This document shows positions 20,293 through 29,016 of a stretch of DNA of 49,984 nucleotides, in pieces. The translations under genes were made by a program, and so were the position numbers. Every line of letters starts with the position of its first letter. Position 1 is the stretch's first letter. Origin of the DNA: Thiomicrorhabdus sp. (GTDB lineage Bacteria > Pseudomonadota > Gammaproteobacteria > Thiomicrospirales > Thiomicrospiraceae); assembly GCA_015487015.1 (NCBI GenBank), contig WFQP01000025.1, positions 1 through 49,984 of the forward strand, read 5' to 3'. The notes below the pieces were generated by a model. The model was given only the letters and a program-made list of their open reading frames with translations. It made no database searches and had not been told where the DNA came from.

Positions 20293-20768
20293 GCAACCCC
20301 ATCCCCATTCATATCTACAGCGATGGTGGTTATTTTGAAAAACAGGATATTGGTGGCTGGGGCATGGTTATCTTTAAAGATAAACAAGAGTTACTGCGGC
20401 TATCGGGTTGGCAAAAACACGCCTCCAGTTTAGAAATGGAGCTTAAAGCCGCCCTAAACGCCTTACAACAACTCAACCACAGTCTGTCCCCTCTGGAAAG
20501 CTACCAAATCACTCTCTTTACGGACTCCCGTATTCTGATCGAAGGCCTAAGCCAAAAAATAAAACACTGGCGACAAACCCACTGGATACATAAGTCCGGA
20601 AATCCCATCAAATACCAACCGCTATGGGAAGCGCTAGACACTCTTACCCAGCACCACCACATACAGTGGCAATGGGTTAAAGCGCATAATGGAAATCATG
20701 GCAACACCCTCGCCGATCAACTTGCTCGAGAGGCCGTTACAGAGCGATACGACTTAGATAAAGTCTGA
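20289..20768 (+). CDS. Ribonuclease HI (single-domain)
   Basis: RNase HI degrades the RNA strand of RNA-DNA hybrids. The 159-residue product shows the four acidic catalytic positions: Asp in IYSDGG, Glu in LEMELKAAL, Asp in LFTDSR, and Asp in TLADQLAREA, plus the basic WVKAHNGNHGN loop. It has no N-terminal hybrid-binding domain, unlike the second RNase HI at 46633-47412. It is coupled to the DUF1841 gene by a 4-base overlap, and its 3' end overlaps the convergent ABC ATPase gene by 15 bases. Which of the two paralogues is the housekeeping rnhA cannot be decided from the sequence. Confidence 0.9.
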   Translation: MSNPIPIHIYSDGGYFEKQDIGGWGMVIFKDKQELLRLSGWQKHASSLEMELKAALNALQQLNHSLSPLESYQITLFTDSRILIEGLSQKIKHWRQTHWIHKSGNPIKYQPLWEALDTLTQHHHIQWQWVKAHNGNHGNTLADQLAREAVTERYDLDKV

Positions 20769-22448
20769 AAATATTTTAGGAGCAGAGCTTAACAGGGCTT
20801 TTGTGTAATCATGTTTTGGGGAGTGCATCACTTGCTCTACTGAGCCTTGCTCCACAATTTTTCCCTCTTTCATTACAGCAACTTGATGTGCTATCGCGGG
20901 AATAATAGATAAATCGTGGGTGATGAATAAAAATGAGAGTTGATATTTTTGCTGTAAATCTTCGAGTAAACTTAACACTTGTGCTCGCACGGTCACATCG
21001 AGTGCACTGGTCGGCTCATCACAAATAATCAGCTCAGGCTCTACAGCTAAGGCTCTTGCAATGCCAATACGTTGGCGCTGGCCCCCTGAAAACTCATGAG
21101 GGTAGCGCTTTTTATGTTCAGGCAATAACCCAACCTGCTCTAATAGCTCTTCAATACGTTGATCCTGATCAACTTTATTACCTGATCCGACGTGTAAACT
21201 TACCATGCCTTCTCGAATAATTTCATCAATGGTCATACGCGGGTTCAAAGCTGAAAAGGGATCTTGAAAAATGACCTGTACTTTCTTACGAAAGGGTTTC
21301 ATCTGTTTTTCAGTTAAATGCGTTAAATCAATACTCTGTTCAAGCGGATTCTCTGTCTGATCTTCCCCCCCCTTCTTTGGTATATTTGAAAAGCAAACCG
21401 AGCCAGAAGTACTGTCCACTAGCTTTAGAATCGCTTGGCCAATGGTACTTTTTCCACTGCCTGATTCTCCCACTAACGCTAATGTTTGCCCCTTCTTTAT
21501 TTCCAGTGTCACACCATCCACGGCTTTTACATAGCCTACGGTACGTTGAAACAGCCCTTTTTTAATGGGAAAATGCACTTTTAAATCTGTTAATTGCAAC
21601 AACGTTTTAGAGTCAATTTCAGGTTTAAAAGAGTGGCTTGGAATGGCATCTTTTAATAGCTTTTGGGTATAGGGGTGCTGCGGGTTTCTGAAAAATTCAT
21701 GCTTTTCTGCTTGTTCAACAATTTCACCTTGCTTCATCACCGCCACATGATCGGCCATCTCATTCACCACGGCCATATCGTGCGTAATAAATAAGATGGA
21801 CAGCCCTCTTTTATCTCGAATCTCTTTTAAAAGCTTCAATACCTGTGCTTGAATGGTCACATCCAACGCGGTGGTCGGTTCATCCGCAATCAATACATCT
21901 GGTTCACACGCCAAGGCCATCGCAATCATGACGCGTTGTTTTTGCCCCCCTGATAGTTGGTGAGGGTACCAATCATAGCGGGTTTTAGCTTCTGGAATCC
22001 CCACTTCATCAAACAATGAAATGACTTTATTTTTTGCATTAGAACCACTGAGTTTTAAGTGAACCCTCAGTACTTCAGCCACCTGTTCACCCACTTTCAT
22101 TACTGGGTTAAGAGAGGTCATCGGTTCTTGAAAAATCATGGCAATTTGTTTGCCACGTACTTTTTGCATTTGAAACTCAGGCATTTGAAACAAGTCCTGT
22201 TGATCAAGCAAAATAGTGCCGGAGGTTACTCTTAATGCTTCGGGCAACAGACGCATAATGGCTAAGGAGGTTAATGACTTACCACTCCCCGACTCCCCCA
22301 CCAACGCAAAAATTTCTCCCCCCCTTATTGAGAAGCTAATATTATTGATTAAGGGAGAGTCATTGACGAGAACGGTTAAGTTTTGAACACTTAGTACGAT
22401 TGACGCTTCTTGATCTGTGAGCTCTTTCATAAGAATATCTTTTTTCAT
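20754..22448 (-). CDS. Peptide ABC transporter ATPase, fused double ATP-binding protein (YejF-like)
   Basis: The 564-residue cytoplasmic protein holds two complete ABC modules in tandem, corresponding to fused DppD/DppF and to E. coli YejF. Walker A GESGSGKS occurs twice (about 52 and 328), with an LSGGQ/FSGGQ signature and a D-E-P-T Walker B in each half. The second half carries the oligopeptide-type C-terminus. Two G tracts, G8 (21372-21365) and G7 (22324-22318), lie in Gly-Gly codons. It is the last gene of a four-gene minus-strand operon in yejABEF order. The predicted role is to energise uptake of peptides or peptide-like compounds; the substrate is not evident. Confidence 0.92.
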   Translation of the reverse strand: MKKDILMKELTDQEASIVLSVQNLTVLVNDSPLINNISFSIRGGEIFALVGESGSGKSLTSLAIMRLLPEALRVTSGTILLDQQDLFQMPEFQMQKVRGKQIAMIFQEPMTSLNPVMKVGEQVAEVLRVHLKLSGSNAKNKVISLFDEVGIPEAKTRYDWYPHQLSGGQKQRVMIAMALACEPDVLIADEPTTALDVTIQAQVLKLLKEIRDKRGLSILFITHDMAVVNEMADHVAVMKQGEIVEQAEKHEFFRNPQHPYTQKLLKDAIPSHSFKPEIDSKTLLQLTDLKVHFPIKKGLFQRTVGYVKAVDGVTLEIKKGQTLALVGESGSGKSTIGQAILKLVDSTSGSVCFSNIPKKGGEDQTENPLEQSIDLTHLTEKQMKPFRKKVQVIFQDPFSALNPRMTIDEIIREGMVSLHVGSGNKVDQDQRIEELLEQVGLLPEHKKRYPHEFSGGQRQRIGIARALAVEPELIICDEPTSALDVTVRAQVLSLLEDLQQKYQLSFLFITHDLSIIPAIAHQVAVMKEGKIVEQGSVEQVMHSPKHDYTKALLSSAPKIFSDFI

Positions 22449-22454
22449 TAGGGT

Positions 22455-23867
22455 TTAATTATTACGTCTTGGATCTAATACCGTCTGTACTCGATCGGAA
22501 AATAGATTTGCTGCGAGTACCAGAGTAAACATAAAGGCAAAAGCTGAAAACAGTGACCACCAAACCATTGGCTCTCGTGCCATCTCCAAACGAGCTTGAT
22601 TAATCATGTTCCCCCAACTGGCCGTGGTTGGGTCAACCCCTACACCTACATAAGAGAGCACCGCCTCCGCCAACACCAACCCACTAAAATCTAATACCAG
22701 TGCAATCAAGACCAAGTGCATCAAATTAGGCGTAATGTGTTTTTGAATGATTCTAAAGGGCGATAAGCCAAACGATTTGGCGGCAGTCACGTATTCCACT
22801 TGGCTAATTTTTAACGTTTCGGCACGCAACAGACGACATAAGCCTGTCCAACTGGTCAGCCCTAGGATAAAAATTAGAAACAGTAAACGTAAATCAGCAC
22901 GCTCTTCGGTACTACCAAACCAACCGCTGTTGTTGCTAATAATGACTTGCATCATTAATACAGCGGCCGCAATCAATAAGACACCCGGTATCGAATTTAA
23001 AGTGGTGTAAAGGTATTGAATAACATCGTCTACCCAGCCTTTAAAATACCCAGCACTGATGCCTAAAATCAGTGCTAAAGGCAACATCACTAAGGTGGTT
23101 AACAATCCAATCAATACGCCCGTTCGAATACTTTTTATCGCTTGATATAGAACATCTTGCCCAACCTTGTCGGTTCCCAATACATGATAAAAATGACTTA
23201 AGTAATAGAACCAACTGAATAAAAAAACCAATAAAAACAGCGTTAAATACGCCGCTCCCCAAGGCAGTTCATCCTCTGGTTTTGGTTGGTTTTCGTAATA
23301 GTCAATGTAGTTACCACGGGTTTGTAAAAACCCCCAGCCTAAATGAATAGTAAAAATAATGGCAATAAAAACACAGCTAAACAGAAAAGGCACCGCTGTT
23401 TTAACCATTACATCATCCAGCGTAGAGTGTTTACCCGTTAAGTGTTGCCCACCAAATTTAAGCGGGCGATACACCTGAAAGACCGACCCCGATTCATCAT
23501 AGCTTAAGGAACTGCTGTACTCATGCGTTGCAAAAGGTGCGGAGTAAGTGCGTTCAGTTTGCGTTCTCAAGTGCGGTAATATCACATCCAAAAGGCTTAA
23601 AACACCTTGGTCATGAACGGATACAGTAGAAGATTCACTGCTGGAACTGGTGCTGCTAGGCGTATATTGAAAGTGAACAGAATCCAATAAAGCAAACAGC
23701 AGGTAAACACTTAAAATAATGGCCGCCGACATCGCTATTGGGGACTTTAAAATATGAAACCACTGCTTTCTAACATGCTCAGAACGCCGAATAGAACGAA
23801 CGGCACCAATTAATACCAGCACCAGCGTCCAAACTAAGATGTCCGTCCATAACCATACAAAACTCAT
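22455..23867 (-). CDS. Peptide ABC transporter permease (YejE/OppC-like) with an enlarged N-terminus
   Basis: The C-terminal half (from about residue 240) is an ordinary binding-protein-dependent permease domain opening with HVLGTDKVGQDVL, with the EAA-type loop EYVTAAKSFG. The protein is 470 residues, about 130 longer than E. coli YejE. The additional N-terminal part has about four hydrophobic segments (near 5-25, 45-65, 160-180 and 205-225) and a Ser/Thr-rich loop at about 68-155 that is probably periplasmic. The start overlaps the upstream permease stop by 4 bases. The extension may interact with the equally unusual binding protein; that is a guess. Confidence 0.9.
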   Translation of the reverse strand: MSFVWLWTDILVWTLVLVLIGAVRSIRRSEHVRKQWFHILKSPIAMSAAIILSVYLLFALLDSVHFQYTPSSTSSSSESSTVSVHDQGVLSLLDVILPHLRTQTERTYSAPFATHEYSSSLSYDESGSVFQVYRPLKFGGQHLTGKHSTLDDVMVKTAVPFLFSCVFIAIIFTIHLGWGFLQTRGNYIDYYENQPKPEDELPWGAAYLTLFLLVFLFSWFYYLSHFYHVLGTDKVGQDVLYQAIKSIRTGVLIGLLTTLVMLPLALILGISAGYFKGWVDDVIQYLYTTLNSIPGVLLIAAAVLMMQVIISNNSGWFGSTEERADLRLLFLIFILGLTSWTGLCRLLRAETLKISQVEYVTAAKSFGLSPFRIIQKHITPNLMHLVLIALVLDFSGLVLAEAVLSYVGVGVDPTTASWGNMINQARLEMAREPMVWWSLFSAFAFMFTLVLAANLFSDRVQTVLDPRRNN

Positions 23868-24841
23868 GATAGTTTCACCCTTGGGTCAAAAAACGTATAA
23901 GAAATATCCGTTAAAATGAGTCCGATTATGTAGAGTACAGAGCCTAAAAAGACCATCGCTTTTACTATGCCAAAATCTTGAGCATTAATGGCATCAAGGG
24001 TGTAACTACCTAACCCAGGAATACCAAAAAAGGATTCCATAATCAGACTGCCCATAAATAATGTTGGGATCACCACCACCACGCCCGTTAAAATAGGCAA
24101 CATTCCGTTATGCAGTACATGCCCAAATAAGACCTTAATATCCGACAACCCTTTGGCTTTAGCGGTGCGTACATAATCCTTACTCATTTCCTCTAAAAAG
24201 ATGCTTCGATACCAACGCATGCCGGCACCAATCCCTGCAAAAATGCCGATGAGAATTGGTAAAATTAAAAATTTAACCCCCTCCCACCCTTCGGTATAGC
24301 CCGAAATAGGTACCCAGTGCCACACCTTACTAAACAAGACTTGCCCTGCAATAATATAAAACAGCCCCGAAATAGACATAATGGCGACCGCTACCATCAT
24401 GGTGATGGTATCCAACCTTGAGCCTCGAAATAGAACAATCAATAGAGCTAAAGCAATGTTAGTCACCAGCCCTATTACAAAAGTAGGTAGAGCAATAGCT
24501 AAGCTTGGCCCCATTCGCTCTTGAATATCTGCTGAAATTTGTCGCCCCGAGTCCGACTGTCCAAAATCAAAGACAAACAGTTTAAGCGACTCTTGTACAA
24601 ATAAGGTCTCTTGTATTTTTCCAAAGCCTGAAGCGTCCCCATTAAAAAATAGGGGGTTGTCGTAGCCATTTTCAACCTTCCAAGATTGAATCATTTCAGG
24701 GGTGGTTTGTTTGGCACCTAATTGAGCGCGCGCCATATCATCAGGTGTATTGACCATAAAAAAGAGCGCAAAGGTAATCACATTTACCCCAATTAAAATT
24801 GGAACGGCAAACAAAAGTCGTTTAAGAATGTATGCAAACAT
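23864..24841 (-). CDS. Peptide ABC transporter permease (YejB/OppB-like)
   Basis: This is a 325-residue inner-membrane permease of the DppB/OppB type. The opening MFAYILKRLLFAVPILIGV is the typical first helix, and the EAA loop DYVRTAKAKGLSD and the final SYTFFDPRVKL are also family hallmarks. Five to six transmembrane segments are visible. It starts 7 bases after the stop of the binding-protein gene. The G9 tract at the end of that gene lies at the right distance to act as its Shine-Dalgarno. It forms the translocation channel with the YejE-like subunit. Confidence 0.93.
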   Translation of the reverse strand: MFAYILKRLLFAVPILIGVNVITFALFFMVNTPDDMARAQLGAKQTTPEMIQSWKVENGYDNPLFFNGDASGFGKIQETLFVQESLKLFVFDFGQSDSGRQISADIQERMGPSLAIALPTFVIGLVTNIALALLIVLFRGSRLDTITMMVAVAIMSISGLFYIIAGQVLFSKVWHWVPISGYTEGWEGVKFLILPILIGIFAGIGAGMRWYRSIFLEEMSKDYVRTAKAKGLSDIKVLFGHVLHNGMLPILTGVVVVIPTLFMGSLIMESFFGIPGLGSYTLDAINAQDFGIVKAMVFLGSVLYIIGLILTDISYTFFDPRVKLS

Positions 24842-24845
24842 AAAT

Positions 24846-27074
24846 TTACCCCCCCCCTTTTTTAGTTTTTAAAATAACCACAGCGGTTTGACGTGTTCGA
24901 TAAGCCTTCCATAATGGATAAATACTGAGTAACAGCAATAGCCCCACTACCATAAAGGGCCAAATTACTGGTTGATTCCATAACGCTTGTTTTTCAACCC
25001 GATCCGCCACGTCAATACGTCGGTATTTTACGGTATTATTAGCCAAAGGGTTAGGCCAAACATTGTGCAACCAACCGTGGTATAAAGAGAGTGATTTGGG
25101 GTAATAGCCCCATGCCCACGGCGCATCTTCTTGTAAAATATTCAGCATCTTTTGGATAGTTTTTAACCGTTCTGGAGTATTTTCCATGGTTTTCATCTGT
25201 TGAAAAAGTTGATTAAATTCAGGGTTATCGTAGTTGGCGCTATTAATTCCCGATCCATTGGTGTTAATCGTGGCATTCTTACCATTAAGTAAAAACAGAA
25301 AATTCTCTGGATCAGGGTAGTCGGCATTCCAACCCCAAGAAAACATCTGAACCTTAGCTTTTCTGACCTTATCTTGAAAACGATTATAGTCAGTCGCACG
25401 AATCACTAGCTCAACGCCAAGCAGAGCAAATTGTTTACGGTACCAATTTAACATCGACTGACTATCAGGCCCTGTGGCTGCCGTATCATAGTGCAAAACC
25501 AATGGTTTTCCATCTTCGTCCATACCATTTGGATACCCCGCATCGGCCAATAACTGTTTTGCTTGCGCTAACGATTTGCGTTGCAGTCGCCCCTTATCCC
25601 ACTCATACACAACAGGATTGATGCCTGCCTCGCCCTCTGTATAGCCAAATATCCCTGGGGGAATTGGGCCTTGAGCGGGCTCGCCTCGACCGTTTAAAAA
25701 GATCGAAATATACTCTTCAAAATTAATGGCAATACTTAGTGCTTGCCGTAGCTTGCGCTGTTTTTCAGAGTAACCACCAATAACGGGATCAGCCATATTA
25801 AAACCAAAATACATAATGGTGGGCTGTGTGATATTTAAAAATTGAATATTTTTCTCTTTTAGTTCAGACGTTAAGTTCATAGCGCCTGAATTAGAGACCG
25901 AAACGGCCTGATCAAAACTATCAGAGCTCACGCCCGATGCATCGTAGTAACCTTGTAAAAACTTATTCCATAACGGAACACTCTCTTTTTCCAAAGAGTA
26001 AACGACCTCTTTAATAAACGGCAACGGTTTGCCTGCATCCAACAATAACTCTGGATTTGCCCCCACGGCTAACCCCTCTGACGGATATAACTCTAAACGA
26101 TAATGAGGGTTCGCCAATAGTCTCATTCGTTTATTCGGATTATTTTCAACCAGTTGATAAGGCCCCGTTCCAATGGGTGAGGTGTCTAAGGTTATATTTT
26201 TTTCAACCAAGGCTTGTTGCTTATAAAACGCATCTGCTTCCCAAGGAATGGGCGCAAAAAAGTTCATGGTTAACCAATATAAAAATTGAGGATAAACGCC
26301 TTTTACCAAAACTTTATATTGATATTTATCAACAACTTGAACACCACTTATATCAAACTGATTTAAATCAAAAAAGTGCGTTGAAGCACGTTTACTTTGA
26401 TGTTTAAGTTCTGAACGGTAGTGCTCAGTTACCTGTTCTGAAAATTCTTTTAACCCCACAATATACTGAGCCATTGAATCCAAAACAGGTGAGTGATTTT
26501 GTCTGAGTGCCATGCGTTTCAACGCATATACATAATCTTCCGCACGGAGTTCTCGAGTTGCTTGCTCTTTAAAATCCGTTACCGACTTAATATCATCCAC
26601 GTCATCTTCGGTTAAGTGATGATAAAGAAAGGCCTGATTGGAATCTTTAGCAAAGGCTGGATGTAAATGAAATTGAATGCCTTGTTTAAGCGTAAACAGA
26701 TACTCCGTAAAGACAATACGAGAACTGCTCGCACTCACCTCTTGATGATTTTTATCTAAATAACGAACATCAGGCATTTTTTCTAAGGTTAACGGCTCCA
26801 ACGTATAGGGGCGTTTTAAATAGTGGTACTGCAAAGGGGGTTCATACACTTGGCTTAAAATCGCCCACTCATTCGAATTATAAGAGACAACGGGATCTAA
26901 ATGTTTAGGTGACTGACTGAACGAACTGAACAGTGTCGACGACTCAACTTGTTCGGCCGTATATGGACTGTTCCAGTTACTGGCCATCGTATTTGTCGTA
27001 TAGGCTAAAAATAGAATAATAAAAATGTTATAAAAAACACGACAAGTAAATAAAGAATAAAAGGGAGTTGTCAT
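24846..27074 (-). CDS. Extracellular solute-binding protein family 5 with a C-terminal membrane anchor (YejA-like)
   Basis: This large peptide-type binding protein has a hydrophobic N-terminal export signal and a family 5 fold. Recognisable parts are HLDPVVSYNSNEW near the start of the mature protein, SPIGTGPYQLVENN, and a C-terminal WNADYPDPENFLF. After the fold comes a transmembrane helix (PVIWPFMVVGLLLLLS) and a basic tail, so it is probably tethered to the inner membrane. The frame is open from 27110. I prefer ATG 27074 because it gives a compact signal peptide; TTG 27080 has a better-spaced AGGA. The last codons are AAA-AAA-GGG-GGG-GGG. It leads the operon and is divergent from fabI. Confidence 0.88.
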   Translation of the reverse strand: MTTPFYSLFTCRVFYNIFIILFLAYTTNTMASNWNSPYTAEQVESSTLFSSFSQSPKHLDPVVSYNSNEWAILSQVYEPPLQYHYLKRPYTLEPLTLEKMPDVRYLDKNHQEVSASSSRIVFTEYLFTLKQGIQFHLHPAFAKDSNQAFLYHHLTEDDVDDIKSVTDFKEQATRELRAEDYVYALKRMALRQNHSPVLDSMAQYIVGLKEFSEQVTEHYRSELKHQSKRASTHFFDLNQFDISGVQVVDKYQYKVLVKGVYPQFLYWLTMNFFAPIPWEADAFYKQQALVEKNITLDTSPIGTGPYQLVENNPNKRMRLLANPHYRLELYPSEGLAVGANPELLLDAGKPLPFIKEVVYSLEKESVPLWNKFLQGYYDASGVSSDSFDQAVSVSNSGAMNLTSELKEKNIQFLNITQPTIMYFGFNMADPVIGGYSEKQRKLRQALSIAINFEEYISIFLNGRGEPAQGPIPPGIFGYTEGEAGINPVVYEWDKGRLQRKSLAQAKQLLADAGYPNGMDEDGKPLVLHYDTAATGPDSQSMLNWYRKQFALLGVELVIRATDYNRFQDKVRKAKVQMFSWGWNADYPDPENFLFLLNGKNATINTNGSGINSANYDNPEFNQLFQQMKTMENTPERLKTIQKMLNILQEDAPWAWGYYPKSLSLYHGWLHNVWPNPLANNTVKYRRIDVADRVEKQALWNQPVIWPFMVVGLLLLLSIYPLWKAYRTRQTAVVILKTKKGGG
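24849..24857 (-). repeat. G9 tract at a gene junction
   Basis: Nine G on the minus strand encode the last three glycines of the binding protein. With 7 bases before the permease ATG, they also sit where a Shine-Dalgarno should be. Confidence 0.9.
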
Positions 27075-27204
27075 AAACAAATGAATTTTCCTGTTTAAAG
27101 AGACACACATTAACGGTTATAATGCTTGCAAATTAAAACATATCATACGTTATTTTTAACGGTATTTATCACCTATTTTACAAGGCTTGTGCCTTAAATA
27201 CGAT

Positions 27205-27208
27205 GGAG
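27205..27208 (+). promoter_or_regulatory. fabI: Shine-Dalgarno that decides the fabI start
   Basis: GGAG is placed 6 bases before ATG 27215. An in-frame ATG at 27203 overlaps this GGAG and has no ribosome-binding site of its own, so 27215 is the likely start. Confidence 0.8.
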
Positions 27209-27214
27209 AACAGC

Positions 27215-27994
27215 ATGGGATTTCTAGCAGGGAAAAAAGTCTTAATCATTGGGGTTGCCAACAACAAATCAATTGCCTACGGCATTGCCAAACAAATGCA
27301 CGCACAAGGCGCCGAAATTGCACTCACCTATCAAAGTGACAAACTAAAAGGCCGCGTTGAGAAAGTTGCAGACGAACTGGGCTGCTCTATTGTCTTACCA
27401 TTAGATGTCTCCAGCGATGCTGAAATCAAACATGTATTTTCAGAGCTTAACAAGACTTGGACAGATGGACTGGATGTCTTGGTACACTCCGTAGCCTTTG
27501 CACCACGAGAAGAACTTGAAGGACGTATGATTGATGCCTCAACACGCGAAGGGTTTGCTATGGCGCATGACATCAGTGCATACAGCTTAACGGCTTGTAC
27601 TCAGGCCGCTTATGAGATGTTGAAAGCTAAAAATGGTTCGGTCTTAACATTATCATACCTAGGGGCTGAACGTGCCGTGCCTAACTACAACGTAATGGGC
27701 GTAGCCAAAGCCTCTTTAGAAGCGACTGTGCGTTACTTAGCCGCAGACTTAGGGCAAGATGGTATTCGTGTTAACGCGGTATCTGCTGGTCCAATTCGTA
27801 CGCTGGCTGCTGCTGGAATTAAGAACTTTAAGAGCATGCTTAATAAAGCCGCTGAATCGACACCATTACGCCGTAATGTGACCATTGAAGAAGTAGGCAA
27901 TACCGCTGCATTTCTGTGTTCTGACTTAGCCTCAGGGATTACTGGTGAAATTACTTATGTCGATGGTGGATACAACATTACCGCCTCCAACTAA
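27215..27994 (+). CDS. fabI: Enoyl-[acyl-carrier-protein] reductase (NADH), FabI
   Basis: FabI catalyses the last reduction in each round of type II fatty-acid elongation. The protein is 259 residues from the preferred start ([14 protein letters not shown]). It belongs to the divergent short-chain dehydrogenase group: the nucleotide site is [13 protein letters not shown], and the catalytic region [13 protein letters not shown] contains the Tyr, with Lys in the Y-x6-K spacing of FabI rather than the usual Y-x3-K. The C-terminus ends with the typical TYVDGGYNI. It stands alone, divergent from the peptide transporter, with a strong terminator after it. It is the target class of triclosan and isoniazid-type inhibitors. 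Confidence 0.97.
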   Translation: MGFLAGKKVLIIGVANNKSIAYGIAKQMHAQGAEIALTYQSDKLKGRVEKVADELGCSIVLPLDVSSDAEIKHVFSELNKTWTDGLDVLVHSVAFAPREELEGRMIDASTREGFAMAHDISAYSLTACTQAAYEMLKAKNGSVLTLSYLGAERAVPNYNVMGVAKASLEATVRYLAADLGQDGIRVNAVSAGPIRTLAAAGIKNFKSMLNKAAESTPLRRNVTIEEVGNTAAFLCSDLASGITGEITYVDGGYNITASN

Positions 27995-28003
27995 ATCAAG
28001 TTT

Positions 28004-28011
28004 CCCCCCCC
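28004..28011 (+). repeat. C8 tract in the fabI 3' region
   Basis: Eight consecutive C lie 10 bases after the fabI stop and just before its terminator hairpin. It is one of the four non-coding G/C tracts in the window. Confidence 0.9.
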
Positions 28012-28015
28012 TACC

Positions 28016-28057
28016 TAAAAACCACTGCTCTAATCCATTAGAACAGTGGTTTTTTTA
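28016..28057 (+). terminator. fabI: Terminator of fabI
   Basis: AAAAACCACTGCTCTAAT pairs with ATTAGAACAGTGGTTTTT with one mismatch and a 2-base loop, ending in seven T. This is a textbook intrinsic terminator, symmetric enough to work in both directions. Confidence 0.92.
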
Positions 28058-28216
28058 TCCCCCCTAAAACATAAAGAAAAAGCCAAAAGATTGATGGAGT
28101 ACTGGGCGCTTAGAAAACAACGGTACCTTTACACGGTAATCGGTCATGTTTTAACGCATAGCTCTAATCGTTCATGAATGGATCGCTTGAAGTACTCTAA
28201 ACCGAGAGGCTAAAAT
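28058..28216. other. Unassigned spacer between fabI and the tRNA cluster
   Basis: About 160 bases lie between two terminators. I find no reading frame with a ribosome-binding site and no RNA family I recognise. It may be degraded sequence. Confidence 0.5.
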
Positions 28217-28258
28217 GAAAAAAGCCACTATGGGGTTAATTCCATAGTGGCTTTTTAA
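28217..28258 (-). terminator. Terminator of the tRNA-Val/tRNA-Asp operon
   Basis: AAAAAGCCACTATGG pairs perfectly with CCATAGTGGCTTTTT around an 8-base loop, with T-runs on either strand. Read on the minus strand it begins 5 bases after the CCA of the last tRNA-Asp. Confidence 0.92.
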
Positions 28259-28262
28259 ATGA

Positions 28263-28339
28263 TGGCGGAGCGGACGGGATTCGAACCCGCGACCTCCTGC
28301 GTGACAGGCAAGCATTCTAACCAGCTGAACTACCGCTCC
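28263..28339 (-). tRNA. tRNA-Asp (GTC), copy 1
   Basis: The minus strand gives acceptor GGAGCGG, the D-arm, anticodon GTC in the loop CTGTCAC, the T-arm GGGTTCGAATCCC, and an encoded CCA. It appears identical to the copy at 28543-28619, exactly 280 bases away. Confidence 0.97.
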
Positions 28340-28347
28340 TAATTGTA

Positions 28348-28423
28348 TGGTGGGTGATACTGGGCTCGAACCAGTGACCCTCGCCTTGTAAGGGCGATGC
28401 TCTCCCAGCTGAGCTAATCACCC
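28348..28423 (-). tRNA. tRNA-Val (TAC), copy 1
   Basis: The minus strand gives GGGTGAT at the acceptor, anticodon TAC in CTTACAA, the T-arm and an encoded CCA. It differs from the copy at 28628-28703 by one base in the D-loop (C here, T there). It precedes tRNA-Asp by 8 bases. Confidence 0.97.
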
Positions 28424-28429
28424 TGGGTA

Positions 28430-28461
28430 CTCTAATACGTGGTCATCATCACGTATCAGAG
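28430..28461. repeat. Perfect-arm hairpin in the tRNA spacer
   Basis: CTCTAATACGTG (28430-28441) and CACGTATCAGAG (28450-28461) pair over 12 positions with one G-T wobble and an 8-base loop. It lies just 5' of tRNA-Val copy 1 in the transcript. Confidence 0.8.
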
Positions 28462-28463
28462 GG

Positions 28464-28511
28464 TTACGGCAATTCGTATCAAGTTATTCAACTTAAAATA
28501 ATTTGCCGTAA
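28464..28511. repeat. Nested inverted repeat in the tRNA spacer
   Basis: Outer arms TTACGGCAA (28464-28472) and TTGCCGTAA (28503-28511) are perfect complements. Inside them AAGTT and AACTT (28481-28494) form a second hairpin with a 4-base loop. It looks like a folded spacer RNA or a tiny palindromic element between the duplicated tRNA pairs. Confidence 0.8.
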
Positions 28512-28542
28512 AAAAAGACAGTCGAAACTGACTTTAGATATA

Positions 28543-28619
28543 TGGCGGAGCGGACGGGATTCGAACCCGCGACCTCCTGCGTGACAGGCAAGCATTCTAA
28601 CCAGCTGAACTACCGCTCC
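28543..28619 (-). tRNA. tRNA-Asp (GTC), copy 2
   Basis: Same cloverleaf, GTC anticodon and encoded CCA as the copy at 28263-28339, with no difference seen. It is the second tRNA of the transcript, between tRNA-Val copy 2 and the palindromic spacer. Confidence 0.97.
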
Positions 28620-28627
28620 TAGTTGTA

Positions 28628-28703
28628 TGGTGGGTGATACTGGGCTCGAACCAGTGACCCTCGCCTTGTAAGGGCGATGCTCTCCCAACTGAGCTAATCA
28701 CCC
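28628..28703 (-). tRNA. tRNA-Val (TAC), copy 2
   Basis: First tRNA of the minus-strand operon Val-Asp-spacer-Val-Asp. It has anticodon TAC and an encoded CCA, and one D-loop base differs from copy 1 (position 28688 versus 28408). It begins about 69 bases after the -10 box of a perfect promoter. Confidence 0.97.
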
Positions 28704-28771
28704 AATTAAACTACCTTGGCAAGCTACTCTATCCTGCTTATCAAAGTCTTTGTGCTTAATTGATGTGGCGT

Positions 28772-28799
28772 ATTATAGAGTGATGCGAGAGGTTGTCAA
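28772..28799 (-). promoter_or_regulatory. Consensus sigma-70 promoter of the tRNA-Val/Asp operon
   Basis: On the minus strand there is a perfect TTGACA (28799-28794), a 16-base spacer and a perfect TATAAT (28777-28772). The discriminator ACGCC is GC-rich, like that of the tRNA-Gly promoter at 158-185. Confidence 0.9.
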
Positions 28800-28906
28800 T
28801 CTAAAATATGAAGTTTTATTCATTTTTTTCAAACGACCTAATGAACACCTCTCATCCCTAACCAAAACGTAAATTAGAACATAACAATTTAGGTAAATAA
28901 AAACTC

Positions 28907-28946
28907 AAAAAGGCCACATGACCCTATAAGGTGATGTGGCCTTTTT
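28907..28946 (-). terminator. hupB: Terminator of hupB
   Basis: AAAAAGGCCACAT and ATGTGGCCTTTTT are perfect complements around a 14-base loop. On the minus strand the hairpin ends in a T-run. It lies 70 bases beyond the hupB stop codon. Confidence 0.88.
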
Positions 28947-29016
28947 GAAAGGGCTAAGCGCCTCAAAAGCTTGTGCTCTAAAAAAATATCTCTATTTGAG
29001 GACTCAGAAACTAATG

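Larger units (their letters stand above)
28704..29016. other. 313-bp intergenic region between the tRNA cluster and hupB
   Basis: It contains the promoter of the tRNA operon (28772-28799) and the terminator of hupB (28907-28946). Nothing else is recognisable; a 94-residue plus-strand frame starting at 28936 is antisense to hupB and probably not a gene. Confidence 0.7.

Noticed and set aside
28488-28688. 66-residue minus-strand reading frame across the tRNA genes
   Set aside because: It is the translation of tRNA-Val and tRNA-Asp sequence; such frames are a known artefact of tRNA clusters.
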